Notes under the pieces: model-generated
Told to the model about the DNA's origin: nothing
What the model saw: the letters and a program-made list of their open reading frames with translations, nothing else
The model's database searches: none
In this document: one piece after another, positions 47,979 through 60,097 of the stretch
Layout: each line of letters opens with the position of its first letter
Position numbering within the stretch: position 1 is the first letter of the stretch
NCBI RefSeq assembly: GCF_037893015.1
Contig: NC_133663.1
Span: 2,348,378 to 2,412,377, forward strand
DNA from: Macrotis lagotis
Lineage: Eukaryota; Chordata; Mammalia; Peramelemorphia; Peramelidae
Direction: 5' to 3'
Length of the DNA stretch: 64,000 nt
Program-made: the position numbers and the translations under genes

Positions 47979-49279
47979 CTAGTATCATTAATATTCTTTT
48001 TTATTTTGATTTATTTATTTTATGTTATTACAATAATTTTGTTATAAGAATAAACATACATCCCCCCCCCCCCCCCAAGAAGATGAGAAACCTCAAGAAT
48101 AGTGAGAGAGGGAAAAAATGTACTTCAGACTGTGTTCAGATTCTAATGACTCTGTCTCTGGGGTGAGTTGCCTTCATTATCCTATGTCCACCAGAGAAAT
48201 TGCTTCAATATTTTTCTCCACGGTTACTATTACTAGCTGTATTTCCCTCCACTCTATTCCTCCCCACTTTCATTTATTCTATTCTCTCTCTCCTTTCATT
48301 CTGGCCCTGTCCAAAAGTGTGCTGTATCTGAGTACCTGCTCCCACAATCTTCCCTCTCTTCTATCACCTATTCCCCCCTTCCCTTCCCCATTCTGCTTTG
48401 TCCCATCTCTTTCTCTCTCTTCTCATTTTTCTCTATGCTAAGAGAGATTTTTTTATCCTATTAAGTGTGTATGTTATTTCCTCTCTGAGCCATTTCTGAT
48501 GAGAATGAAAGTTCACTCATTCCCCCCTTGTCTTCTCCCTTTCCATTCCATTGAAAAAGCTTTTTCTTGACTCTTATGTGAAATTTCTTAGCTCCTTCTT
48601 CCTCTCCTTTCTCTTCCTCCCAGCATTTTCCTTTATGACCTACTGACTCCATCTTTTTACTAATATTATACCATTATATTCCGCTCCTTCCTGTGCCCTG
48701 TCTATATATGCTCCTTCTAACTTCTCTTTTGAATGTAAAAGTTCACATGAGTTTTCAGAAAAGTATCTTCCTCCCATACAGGAATACAAACAGTTCAATG
48801 TCATTAAGTTTCTCATAGTTAGTCCTTCTTGTCCACCCCCTTTATGTTTCACCAGAGTCTTGTACTTGGAGATCAAACTTTTTGTTCAGCTCAAGATGTT
48901 GTTAGGAAAGTTTGAAAGTCCCCTGTTTCATTGAAAGTCCATTTTTTTCTCCTGAAAGAGGATGTTCAGTTTTGCTGGGTAGTTGATTCACAATTATAAA
49001 CCAAAATCTTTTGCCTTCTGGAATATCATATTCCAAGCCCTACAGGCCCTTAATGTAGATGCTGCCAGATCATGTGTAATCCTGGCTATGGAGCCTTGGT
49101 AGTTGAATTGTTTGTTTCTGGAAGCTTTTAGAATTTTCTCTTTGACTTGGGAGCTTTGGAATTTAGCTATAACATTTCTGGAAGTTTTTCTTTTGGTATC
49201 TGTTTCAGGTGAATTCCCTCAATTTCTATTTTACCCTCTGCTTCTAGGATCTCAGGGCAATTTTGCTGTATTATTTCTT

Positions 49280-49445
49280 TTCTTTTCTTTTTTTTAGGTT
49301 TTATTTTTTGCAAGGCAAATGGGGTTAAGTGGCTTGCCCAAGGCCACACAGCTAGGTAATTATTAAGTGTCTGAGGCTGGATTTGATCCCAGGTACTCCT
49401 GACTCCAGGGCTGGTGTTTTATCCACTATGCCACCTAGCCGCTCC
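49280..49445 (-). mobile_element. WSINE-like SINE inside the HAL1 element
   Basis: Target-site duplication TATTATTTCTT at 49269-49279 and 49448-49458. Confidence 0.92.
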
Positions 49446-49517
49446 TATATTATTTCTTGAAAAATGAAGTCTTGGCTCTTTTCCTAGTCATGACTTTCAG
49501 GTAGTCCAATAATTTTT

Positions 49518-49656
49518 TTTTTTTTAGGTTTTTGCAAGGCAATGGGGTTAAGTGTCTTGCCCAAGGCCACACAGCTAGGTAATTATTAAGTGTCTGAGGG
49601 CAAATTTGAACTTGGATACTCCTGACACCAGGTCCAGTGCTCCACCAACCGCCCCT
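49518..49656 (-). mobile_element. WSINE-like SINE inside the HAL1 element
   Basis: Target-site duplication TAGTCCAATAATTTTT at 49502-49517 and 49657-49672. Confidence 0.92.
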
Positions 49657-50927
49657 TAGTCCAATAATTTTTAAATTATTTCTTCTGGATCTGTTTTTAA
49701 GGTTGGTTGTTTTTTTAATGAGGTGTTTAACATTTTCTGCTAATTTTTGGCTTTTTTTGGAAGAATTTTATTTCTTCCTGATTTCTTGCAAAGTCTTCAG
49801 CTTCCTATAGTTCCATTTTGCATTTGAAGGAGTTCTTTTCTTCAGAGAGCTTTTTTATCTCCTTTTTCCAGCTGACCAATTCTGCTTTTTAAGGCATTTT
49901 CCTCACTTGCCTTTTGTGTTGCTTTTTCCATTTGGCCTAAAATGGTTTTTGACATATTTTTTTCTTCAGTAGTTTTTTGTATTTCTTCCAAAAAGCTGCT
50001 GATTTGGTTTTCATGATTTTTCTGTATCACTCTCGTTTCTCCTCCCAATTTTTCCTCCATCTCCTTAATTGCTTTTCATAGTCTTTTTTTTGAGCTCATC
50101 CATAGTCTGAGCACATTGTCTATTTCTCTTGGAGGTTTTGGATAAGAAGCTTCAATTTTGTCATCATCTGTGTATGTGTTTTGATCTTCCATGGGACTAA
50201 AGTAATTTTCTATGGTCAGATTCTTCTTTTTCTGCTGTTTACTCATTTCCTCAGCCCAAGACTAATTTACAGCACTTCCAAGGTTTGGGGTGTTTTTCGG
50301 GGACACCTCACTGGGACCTTTATTCCTCCAAGGATATGTAGATGACCACAGGATTCCCCTCTGCCCTGGAGCTGTAAGGAGGGGCCCTGCTATCTTAGTA
50401 TGGAAGCCCAAACTGCAGGCTGGATCTGAGTGTGGGTAAACAGCAGAGTCCTGCCCCAGGGAGAGCTGAGAGATTTCTGCAGTCTCCCCCTTACTGTCTG
50501 GGGACTGTGCTCTGGAGGTGCAGGCTGGTTTCCCCCAATTCTCCCTGCAGGTTCTGCGGCTGGTGCTCCTCCTTCCATAGTCATTCTGGTGTAGCAGAGT
50601 TCTCTCACTGCCCCTTCAAGCTGTTCTGGTGATTGCTGGGCTGGACTGGGCTCTGTGCCAGCTCTCAGTCCTGATAAAACAGACCTTTCCTACAGAACTT
50701 CTAAGTTATCTTGGACTGGGAAAATATATCCCTCACTCTTTCTGTGGGTTCTGTCCCTCTAGATTTTGTCTGGAGTCTTACTTTGATGGCTTCTATGTTT
50801 TGGTGGGAAGGAGTTGCTGGGAAATGCTGCCTTCATACTGCCATCTTGGCTCCACCCCCCCCCCCCCATATCATTAGTATTCTAATAGACAAGATAGTTT
50901 TCATTTATGATTTCTTTTATTTAGGTT

Positions 50928-51054
50928 TTTTTTTTTTTTGCAAGGCAAATGGGGTTAAGTGGCTTGCCCAAGGCCACACAGCTAGGTAATTATTAAGTGT
51001 CTGAGACAGGATTTGAACCCAAGTGCTTTATCCACTGCGCCACCTAGCCACCCC
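50928..51054 (-). mobile_element. WSINE-like SINE, internally shortened
   Basis: tttgcaaggcaaatggggtt to actgcgccacctagccaccc, with about 20 bases missing in the middle. Confidence 0.9.
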
Positions 51055-51064
51055 CAAGTTCTTT

Positions 51065-52795
51065 TTTTAAAATGGTTTTCAGGAAGTCTGGTGATTTCTT
51101 TTTTGGTTTTTAAATATATGAATAATTTTTTCCCAATTATATCCAATAGTAGTTCCTACCTATCTCTTTTGGTAGGGTTTTGAATTTTACAATTTTCCTC
51201 CACCCTCCCTTCCCTGTCCCCTCCCCCCATAGAAGACAATCTGATAATCTTTACATTGTTTCTATGCTATGCATTGATCAAAATTGTATGTGTTGAGAGA
51301 AAAAACCATATACTTGGAAGAAACAAAATGTTAGAGAGCAAAATTATGTAGTACATAATTTAAAAAAAAATTGAAGGTAATAATCTTTGGTCTTTGTTTA
51401 AACTCCACAGTTCTTTCTCTGGATACAAATGGTATTCTCCAGCACAGATCCCCTAAAATTGTCCCTGATTATCTCTGTGATAGAGTGAGCAAGTCCATCA
51501 AGGTTGATCATCGCCCCCATGTTGCTGTCAGGGTGCAGTGTTCTGGGTCTACTCAGCTTGCTCAGTATCAGTTTGTACAAGTCTTTCCCAGGTTTTCTGA
51601 ATTCTCATCCCTCCTGATTTCTAATAGAACAATAGTGTTCCATCACATACACATACCACAGTTTGTTCAGCCATTCCCCACTTGATGGACAGCCCCTCAA
51701 TTTCTAATTCTTTTCTTCCTCAAACAGAGCTATCAAAGGATATGCACATTTTTGTTGCCCTTTGGGCATAGTTCCAAATTGCTCTCCAGAAAGGCTGGAT
51801 GAGTTCACAGCTCCACCAACAATGTATTAGTGTTCCAGATTTCCCACATCCCTTCCAACATTGATCATTACCCTTTTGGTCATATTGATCAATCTGAGAG
51901 GTGTGAGGTGCTACCTCAGAGATGCTTGAATTTGCATTTCTCTAATCAGTAATGATGATTCAGAGCAGTTGTTCATATGACTATAGATAGCTTTGATTTC
52001 CTCATCTGCAAATTGCCTTTGCATATCCTTTGACTATTTGGGAATGGCTTATTTTTTTTAAACATTTGACTCAGGTCTCTGTATATTTTAAAAACAAATC
52101 CTTTGACAGAAACACTAGTTGTAAAAATTGTTTCTCAATTTACTACATTTCTTTTGATCTTGTTTATGGTGGTTTTGTTTGTGCAAAAAGCTTTTTAATT
52201 TAATATAATCAAAATTAACCAGTTTGTTTTCTATGATGTTCTCTCTCTCTTCTTTGTTCATAAACTGCTTCCCTTTCCACAGATCTGACAGGTAAACTAT
52301 TCCTTGTTCTCCTAGTTTGATTATAATATTGTCTTTTATGCCTAAATCCTACACCCATTTTGATATTTTCTTGGTAAAGGGTGTGAGATGTTGGTCTAAA
52401 CCAAGTTTCTGCTTATACTATCTTCCAATTTTCCCAACAGTTTTTATTGACGAGTGAGTTCTTTGGGTTTATCAAACTATAATCCTTTCCAGCTGTCTCT
52501 TTTGCATCTAATCTATTCCATTGATCCATCATTCTTATTTCTTATCCAGTACCAGACAGTTTTGATGACTGATGCTTTATAATACAATTTTAGATCTGGT
52601 AGGGCTAAGCCACCTTCTTTTGCACTTTTTTTTTCATTAAATTCCTTGATATTCTTGACTTTTTGTGTCTCCATATGAATTTAGTTGCATTTTTTTTCTA
52701 GTTCATTAAAGTAATTTTTTAGAAGTTTGATTGGTAGAGCACTAAATAAGTAGTTTAGTTTAGGTAGAATTGTCATTTTTATTTTAATTTGGCCT
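51065..52795 (-). mobile_element. L1 LINE, 5'-truncated 3' half
   Basis: Reverse complement of the same L1 subfamily as the + strand copy at 23977-26196: 3' UTR (ctccaccctcccttccctgt), ORF2 end (ctgttgttca-type block, ttgttcagccattccccact) and the Cys-motif region (51790-51870). It breaks off at about 52795 inside ORF2. Frames are interrupted. Confidence 0.9.
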
Positions 52796-53890
52796 CATGT
52801 TTCTCTTTGGTCTAGTCTAGTTTTAAGCAGGCCCAGAATGTCACTTGGCCTTGGTGCTTGGACCCCTCTGAGGCCCGTCTGCTTCTGGAGAGTAGGTAGG
52901 CACATGTCAAAGCCTTCAAGATCTTTCTGAAAGCTTTCTTGTGACTGGAAAAGCAGCATGATGGGTGTAGGGAATGGGGGGTGGGCAGCCTTGAGCTGGG
53001 AAGTCTTGGTGCTGCCTTCCTCAGACTCGGCAGGGCTTGGCCTCATGCCTGGGGTTGTGTGCTGTTGGAGGATCCGGCAACCAGCACAGTAATGATAATG
53101 ATATGTAGTGCTTCATAATTATATCTCATTTGGTCTTCACAAAAGCCCCTCATCCCTCCTTTACAGATGAGGCATCTAAAGGTCAGTGGGATCCAGCTGG
53201 GAGTCCTCCGCCGCTCACTAGCTTTGTGACCCTGACTGAGTCACCTCACCCCTGTGAGGATCCAGTGAGACTTGCTATCTGGAATACTAGTGAGCCGCCC
53301 ACAGTCACACAGCAATCCACATTCCTATGGGTGGGCAGAGGCCACGTGGAAGGAGCAGCCAGCGCTCAGAGTGCACACACTTGGAGGGTCACCCCCGAGG
53401 GAAGGTCCAAGACCAGCCCCCTGCAGAGGGTGGTGTTGGAGTGGACAGGGAAGGGTATAAAGAAGCAGAGGTGAGGGGAACCAGAGCTGGGAGACATTGG
53501 TGTGGTGAGCTGACCAGCGTAGCTGGATCAGACTGGACGTGGAGGGAGAGAGGACCAGATTGGATAGAGAAGAACTGAGGGGTCATTCACAGTTGACCCT
53601 GGAGCTGATGACGTGCCAAGCCAGGAGGCTGTGGCAGCATTGGGAGATGCAAAGGCTCATGCCCCCAGACCCAGCAGGAACCTGGATCTGGTGGAGGAGT
53701 TCTGAGTGAAGGGCAAAGGAGGAGGCTGGCATCCATTGTAGTGACCATGCCAGCCTTTATTTGAGGTGTTGCATAAACTGGAACCGACCTGGTTAGAGAT
53801 AATTTCCTTCTGGAGAATCCACCTTGTTGGACAGCAGCACTGACATGACTGAAGTGGTTTCTGCTGACTGCATCTCTCTCTCTCTCTTTC
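52796..53890 (+). other. ACAP2: ACAP2 intron 1 with an old MIR/THER-type piece
   Basis: At 53090-53330 an ancient SINE-like stretch is visible (atctcatttggtcttcacaa, ttacagatgaggcatctaaa). The remainder is unassigned. Confidence 0.45.
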
Positions 53891-53894
53891 CAAT

Positions 53895-54400
53895 TTTTAA
53901 AAACATTTTTATTTAAAGTTTTAACTTCCAAACTCTATCCCTTCTCCTTGCCCTCCCTTCCACCCTCCCTGGGGTGGTAAGTAATCAGATATAGGTTATA
54001 CATAACTCAATTATGTAAAACATTTCCATATTGGTCATCTTATACAAGAAGACTCGCGTAAAAGACAAAAAAAAAATGAAAGAAAGTGGAAACTAGCCTG
54101 TGTCGGTCTGTATTTGAACAATAGCTGTTATTTCTCTGGAGCGGCCAGGATGCTTCTTCATGAGTCCTTTGGGATTGACAGTGTGGCTACTGAGAAAAGC
54201 TGTCATCTGCAGTTCCTCATCGAACAACATTGCTTTGCTGTGTTCTGGTTCTGCTCACTTCACTTTGTAGCAGGTCATACAAGTCCTTCTGGGCTTTTCC
54301 GAAGTCATCCTGCTGGTCAGTTTTTAGAACTCAGTAGAAGCCTGTTCCAATCACAGACCACAGCTTGTGTAAGCATTCCCCTTTTATCTTTGAGGTTCAG
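53895..54400 (-). mobile_element. L1 3' end
   Basis: L1 3' UTR (ctccttgccctcccttccac, acatttccatattggtcatc) and coding-end block (ttctgctcacttcactttgt). Confidence 0.75.
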
Positions 54401-54741
54401 AATGATGATTTTCTAGGTCCTCTCTGGATGTGAGGACAGTGTTAGGGATGCTAGAACTCTTGGGCCTTTGATATTTAGGTGTTGCATATCACACTGGTTG
54501 ACACTGTGTTGGTTGCTGCCTTTTGCCTATTGTCTCCTGGGCTTTCACCTCCAGTTCTTTTCAATGTTTTCACCTTTGGTTTTGCTCTTTCCTTGTTCAA
54601 GGGTGACACAGCCTTGAAGCATCCATTGGGGCTTCAGTATCTTCTTTGCTTTGGGGAGGGGGTTCCCTTTCTTATTGCTCATGGACTTCTGGCCTACTTT
54701 ATATGCTTGTCTGAGGTGGAAGAAGTCACTGTAGTTTTCTC

Positions 54742-54748
<7 letters not shown>

Positions 54749-54785
<37 letters not shown>
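54749..54785 (+). repeat. (CT)n microsatellite at a SINE tail
   Basis: Pure CT dinucleotides abut the tail side of the following minus-strand SINE. Confidence 0.9.
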
Positions 54786-54787
<2 letters not shown>

Positions 54788-54934
54788 TTTTGGTTTTTGC
54801 AAGGCCACAGGGATTAAGTGACTTGCTTAAGATCATGCAGCAAGGTAATTATTAAGTATCTCAGGCAGAATATGAACTCATGTCCTCCAGACTCCAGGGC
54901 TGGGGCTCTGTCACTGTGCCACCTAACTGCTCCT
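54786..54934 (-). mobile_element. WSINE-like SINE with a (GA)n tail
   Basis: ggtttttgcaaggccacagg to gtgccacctaactgctcc. On its own strand the 3' tail runs into GA repeats. Confidence 0.9.
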
Positions 54935-54949
54935 GTTTTCTTTTATATA

Positions 54950-55320
54950 GTACTGTAAATAACTGCATAGTAGTTTGGTGTTATACTGAATCTGTCAGTT
55001 AATTTAAGGAGTGTCATTGTTATTATGTTATCATAACCAAACCATGAACCATTAAGATAGTTGAATTATATTTCTTCCTTTATTTTTGTAAAGAGTGTTT
55101 TTGCCATTCATATATTCTGTGTATACTGGTAGGTGGATGCCACTATATTTTGTTCACTCTTTAAAAAGTTATTTTGAAGGAAATTCCTTTTTCTCTCTCC
55201 TCTTGTTGTAGGTTTTGCTAGTCATGTATACAAAGACTGATGATATTTTGTGGATTTATGCATCTTGCTATTTTGCTGAGGTCAGTTGTAATTCATTTAA
55301 GATCTTGAAAATATTTTGAA
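54950..55320 (-). mobile_element. Old L1 ORF2 fragment
   Basis: gtttggtgttatactgaatc and the following block match the minus-strand L1 at 44205-44260. Confidence 0.65.
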
Positions 55321-55792
55321 CATCAACACCAAATAAAGTGAATATTTTTATAACTCTAGGAAAACAGAAAAAGAATTGTACACAAATTCAAAAACTCAGT
55401 TATCCCTTGTTTGCTTTTCTTTTTAAATATATATTTGATCAGTGTGTAACTATGAAAGCTGTCCTGCTTGTGTGCCATTATTTCCAGCCTTCCTTCTGGG
55501 TACTTTACTTTGTTTACTTTTTTATTTTTTATTTTTTATTTTTGTAATGGATTGAAGAACTGTAGCTTACTACCCTTTCCCTAAAGTCCCTTCTCTATCT
55601 CATACCCACAATTAAAAAAAAATTCTCTCACAGATACATATCATAATTGTTAAGACAATTTTATTCTTTAATGGCATGGTTTGCACATTTCAGAAGCTCC
55701 ATTTTTTTTTAATGCTCCACAAATCCAACCATGTTAGAGTTTGCACTAAACAAAAGAGATAGTGTGATTATACTCACCCCTACCTTTGTTTT

Positions 55793-55921
55793 CTTTTTTG
55801 CAAGGCAATGGGGTTAAATGACTTGCCCAAGGTCACACAGCTAGGTAATTATTAAGTGTCTAAGTTCAGATTTGACCTCAGGTCCTCCTGACTCCAGGGC
55901 CACTGCTCTGTCCACTACACT
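55793..55921 (-). mobile_element. WSINE-like SINE, head truncated
   Basis: tttgcaaggcaatggggtta to ctgctctgtccactacac. Confidence 0.88.
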
Positions 55922-56329
55922 TCTTTTTTCTAAGAACCTCTAATGGTACCCCTAGAACCCTAGGATTTCAGGAAATGTGATTTGAAACTATAATAAGTAA
56001 ACAAATAAAGTAAATGGTTTTCTGCCCTAAAAGAGGCAAAACTGGACTGAATTGAAATACAAACTGTAAGTCAACCAGATAGAATTTGTCTTTGATTGGA
56101 TCTCTCAGAAGACAGGTCCATGGTCGTCAAAGACAAAATGGAGCATGTGGAAGAGAAGGTGTGTGTGGATGTCCTCCCCATTCAGAGCTGGAAAGAACCT
56201 TGAGATGGTGGCAGGACAGGGTCCCACCAGGGCTCAAGTCAAAGAGGCAGAACTGAGCCTCAGAAGGAGGGGCTCGTCCACTGTCATTCTTTCCTCTCTT
56301 GGCCTCTCCCTCTGCCCAGAGGGTCACTT

Positions 56330-57690
56330 GGCACCCTTTCAATTTCTAGTTCTCAGTCACTACAAAAAAACAGCTGCTTTATGGGGCGGCTAGGTGGCAC
56401 AGTGGATAGAGCACCAGCCCTGGAGTCAGGAGTCCCTGGGTTCAAATCCGTTCTCAGACACTTAATAATTACCTAGCTGTGTGGCCTTGGGCAAGCCACT
56501 TAACCTCATTTGCCTTGCAAAAACCTTTAAAAAAAAAAGGTGCTGCTTTAAATATTTTTGTACAAATAGGTCCTTTCCCCATTTTTAAGATATCTTTGGG
56601 AAATAGACTCAGCAGTGGTATTACAGGATCAAAGGGTTTGCACTTTTCTGTAACTTCTTTGGGCAGTTTCAAATTGTTCTCCAGAATGGTCAGGTCAGTT
56701 CACAACTCTACTAATAGTGCATTGGTGCCTTGATTTCCTCCCAGTCCCACCATTCTCCTTTATTTGTCATATTCGCTCACTCTGATGGGTGTGAGGTGGT
56801 ACCTCAGAATTGTTTTAATTTTCAGTTCTCTGATCAAATATGATTTAGAACATGTTTTTACATGACCATATATATATATAGCTTTGCTTTCTTTATCTGC
56901 CTGTTCATATTCTTTGACTATCAATTGGGGAATGATTTGTATTTTTATAAACTTGATCAGATCTCTAGTTGAGAAATGAGACCTTTATTAGAGATGCTTG
57001 TAGCAAATCCCCCCTCCCCCGTTTTCTGCTTTCCTTACAATTTTGGTTGCATTTTTAATTTTATACAATAAAATGATCTATTTTATATTTTGTGATGCTC
57101 TCTGTATTCTTTTTTGGTTCTAAATTCTTCACTTATCTATTAATCTGACAGATAAGCTATTCCATTTTCTCTTTTTCCCATTTGCTTATGGTATCACCCT
57201 TTATGTGTAAATTAATTTACAGTGTGAGATGTTGGTTTTTACCATACTGTTTTGCTGTTTTTTCTGCAGTTTTTATCATGTCCCTGATCTGCCACTCTGT
57301 TTCTTAGTAACTGATTGCTTTGATAATTATTATTTTGTAATACAGTTGGAGATCTGACAGCTAGACCACCTGTTTTCACTGATTTCCCCGATATCCTTGG
57401 ACTTTGTTCTTCAAGAGGAATTTTTTCTAGCTCTACAAAATGCTGTTTTTGATTATTTGATTGACATGGCATGGAATAATTAGATTAATTTGGGTCGACT
57501 TCTTTTTCTTTATATTGGCTTAGCCTACCCATGAGCAATTACTATTTTTCCAGTTGTTTAGATCTGACTCTTTTCATGAACAGTGTTTTAGGGTTTTGTT
57601 CATATAGTTCCTGACTTTGTCTTGGTTTGTAGATTCCCAAGAATTTTATGTTGTCGACAGCTATGTTATTTTATTTTTACCTTATTTATT
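56330..57690 (-). mobile_element. L1 LINE fragment, interrupted by a SINE
   Basis: L1 ORF2 3' half on the minus strand: ccctttcaatttctagttct, then from 56545 tttgtacaaataggtccttt, ttgttctccagaatggtcag and on to about 57660. Confidence 0.8.
56380..56541 (+). mobile_element. WSINE-like SINE, full length
   Basis: ggggcggctaggtggcacag to catttgccttgcaaaaacc and an A tail. GCTGCTTTA flanks both sides. One of few sense-strand SINEs in the intron. Confidence 0.93.
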
Positions 57691-57709
57691 TTCCAGTTAC
57701 ATGTAAATG

Positions 57710-57881
57710 TATTTTTTTTTTCTTTTCTTTTTCTTTTTCTTTTTTGCAAGGCAAATGGGGTTTAGTGGCTTGCCCAAGACCACACAGCTAGGTAATTATG
57801 AAGTGTCTGAGGCCGGATTTGAACTCAGGGACTCCTGACTCTAGGGCTGGTGCTCTATCCACTGCTCCACCTAGCTGTCCC
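57710..57881 (-). mobile_element. WSINE-like SINE with pyrimidine-rich tail
   Basis: (TTTTC)n-like tail, then tttgcaaggcaaatggggtt, to gctccacctagctgtcccc. Confidence 0.92.
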
Positions 57882-58694
57882 CAAATGTATTTTTGAGCAT
57901 TCATCCTTTTGCAGGTTTTTTGAGCTCCACATTTTTCTTCCACCCTCCCTTCCTACCTCCTCCCCAAACAATTTGATATAGGTTATCCATGTGAAATTGC
58001 ATTTGACATATTTCTATGTTAGACAGGACTGTGAAAGAAGAAATAGAATTAAGGGGGAAAATATGAGAAAGAAAGAAAAAGCATAAAAGAAGTTTTAAAA
58101 AGTGAACATAGTATGCTTTGCTGTACATTCAGAATCCATAGTTTTTCCCTCTGGATTGGCTGATATTTTAACAAATTTCTCAGAATTGTCCTTGATCACT
58201 GAATTGCAGAGAGGAGTTGCATTGATCATAGTTGATCATATTATGAGGTAGCTGTTAGTGTGTATAATGTTCTCCTTGGTTCTGCTTACTTCACTTAGCA
58301 TCACTTCCTACAAGTCTTTCCAGGTTTTTTTTGAAGTTTGACTATTCATGATTTCTTACAGAATAGTAGTACTCTATAACATTGATATACTATAGCTTGT
58401 TCAGCCATTCCCCAATTAATGGGCATCCCCTCAATTTCTAATTCTTTGCCACTAAAAAAAAGTTTTTATAAATAGTTTTGAACATGTGGGTCCTTTTTCT
58501 TTCTTTCATTTTTTCATATGACTATAGTTTTAATTTCTTCATCTGATAATTGCCCGTTTATATCCTTTGACCATTTATCAGTAGGAAAATGACTTCTGTT
58601 CTTATAAACTTGACTTTGTTGTTTATATATTTTAGAAATGAGTCTTTTATCAAAAACATTAACTGTGAAAATTGTTTCCCATCTTTCTGCATTT

Positions 58695-58761
58695 CTTTTT
58701 TTTTTTTATTTTTATTTAAGGGGCAATAGAGTTAAGTGCCCAAGGTCATACAGCTAGGCAA
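58695..58761 (-). mobile_element. WSINE fragment, tail part
   Basis: ttaaggggcaatagagttaa to catacagctaggcaattatt. Confidence 0.75.
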
Positions 58762-58774
58762 TTATTCATTTCTT

Positions 58775-58924
58775 TTTTTTTTTTTTTTGGTAAGGCAATG
58801 GGCTTCATTGACTTGCCCAAAGTCACTCAGCTAGGTAATTACTACAAGTCTGAGACTGGATTTGAGCTCCTGTTCTTCTGATTCCAGAGCTGGTGCTCTA
58901 TCCACTCTGCCATCTAACTGCCCC
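58775..58924 (-). mobile_element. WSINE-like SINE
   Basis: The flanks TTATTCATTTCTT (58762-58774) and TTATGCATTTCTT (reconstituted after the next block) look like its target-site duplication. Confidence 0.88.
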
Positions 58925-58934
58925 TTATGCATTT

Positions 58935-59126
58935 AAGGCAATGAGGTTAAGAGTAACTTGCCCAAGGCCACACAGCTAGGTAATTATTAAGTGTCTGAGA
59001 CCGGATTTGAACCCAGGTACTCCTGACTCCAGGGCCGGTGCTTTATCCACTGCGCCACCTAGCTGCCCCATTGCTGATAGTTTTAGATAAATAGTCCTTT
59101 TAAGGTATGCTCCCTTTATTCCTGTG

Positions 59127-59173
<47 letters not shown>

Positions 59174-59232
59174 AGGCCAGATTTGAACTGAGTCATCCTG
59201 ACTCCAGGGCCACCCTGCCACCTAGCTGCCCC
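58935..59232 (-). mobile_element. Composite SINE / L1 piece / (CT)n / SINE block
   Basis: The block contains a SINE (58935-59066), about 60 bases of L1 (attgctgatagttttagata to tattcctgtgttcg), a (CT)n run (59131-59170) and a deleted SINE (59171-59232). It is bounded by TTATGCATTT at 58925-58934 and 59233-59242. The first 230 bases are nearly identical to 59905-60138. Confidence 0.85.
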
Positions 59233-59452
59233 TTATGCATTTCTTCTGATCTTGGATGCATTGGTTTTGTTAGTGTAAAAACTTTTAAATTTAAATCTAC
59301 AATTATTTAAAATGGAATTTCTCTTTCTATCTCTTGCTACATGTGCATATATCTATATCTATATCTGTATATATAGATGCACACAAACATGTATATATGC
59401 TGGTGATTTATATTGCTTTATTTTATATTCTGAGACTGCTAAAGTTGTTAAT

Positions 59453-59611
59453 TTTTTTTTGTATTTTTTTTGTTTTTTTTGCAAGGCAAATGGGGTTAAG
59501 TGGCTTGCCCAAGGCCACACAGCTAATTATTAAGTGTCTGAGACCGGATTTGAACCCAGGTACTCCTGACTCCAAGGCCGGTGCTTTATCCACTACGCCA
59601 CCTAGCCGCCC
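59453..59611 (-). mobile_element. WSINE-like SINE
   Basis: Target-site duplication CTAAAGTTGTTAAT at 59439-59452 and 59612-59625. Confidence 0.95.
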
Positions 59612-59880
59612 CTAAAGTTGTTAATAATTTAAAGTAGGTTTTTAGTTATTCTCTAGGATTTTCCAATTATAACATAAGTATCATCTGTAAAGAGTGAGAA
59701 TTTTGTTTCCTAATTGCCTATTCTAATTTTCTTAGTTTTATTTTCTTTTTATTGCTCTAGCTAATATTTCTAGTACAACATTAAATAATAGAGGTGATAA
59801 CAGACATCTTTTCTTCACCCAATTGTCTTGGGAAGGCGTCTAGCTTATTCTCATTACACTTGATGCTTGCTGATAGTTTT

Positions 59881-60035
59881 TTTTTTTTTTTTTTTTTTTG
59901 CTAGGCAATGGGGTTAAGTGGCTTGCCCAAGGCCACACAGCTAGGTAATTATTAAGTGTCTGAGACCGTATTTGAACCCAGGTACTCCTGACTCCAGGGC
60001 TGGTGCTTTATCCACTGCGCCACCTAGCTGCCCCA
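59881..60035 (-). mobile_element. WSINE-like SINE (source of the copied block)
   Basis: Target-site duplication TTGCTGATAGTTTT at 59867-59880 and 60036-60049, with a long T-run tail. Confidence 0.95.
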
Positions 60036-60091
60036 TTGCTGATAGTTTTAGATAAATAGCCCTTTTAAGGTATGCTCCCTTTATTCCTGTG

Positions 60092-60097
<6 letters not shown>

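Larger units (their letters stand above)
47998..50868 (-). mobile_element. Full-length HAL1-type (ORF1-only) L1-derived element
   Basis: In minus orientation the element begins with a 13-base G run and tggagccaagatggc, the L1-type 5' end with a YY1-like AAGATGGC. A 5' UTR of about 600 bases follows. ORF1 starts at 50246 (MSKQQKKKNL), with a coiled-coil part at about 50060-49842. A C-terminal part (QQNCPEILEAEGKIEIEGIH) lies at about 49349-49167. After ORF1 comes about 0.9 kb like the inter-ORF region of the L1 at the right end of the window, then an A-rich tail. No reverse transcriptase or endonuclease sequence is present. A 15-bp target-site duplication flanks it: TATCATTAATATTCT (47983-47997) and TATCATTAGTATTCT (50869-50883). 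Two later SINEs interrupt ORF1, and frameshifts disable it. Confidence 0.85.

Noticed and set aside
58935..59066. SINE heads as tRNA genes
   Set aside because: The SINEs are tRNA-derived, with box A/B-like segments, but lack a complete cloverleaf and are dispersed repeats. No tRNA gene was seen.
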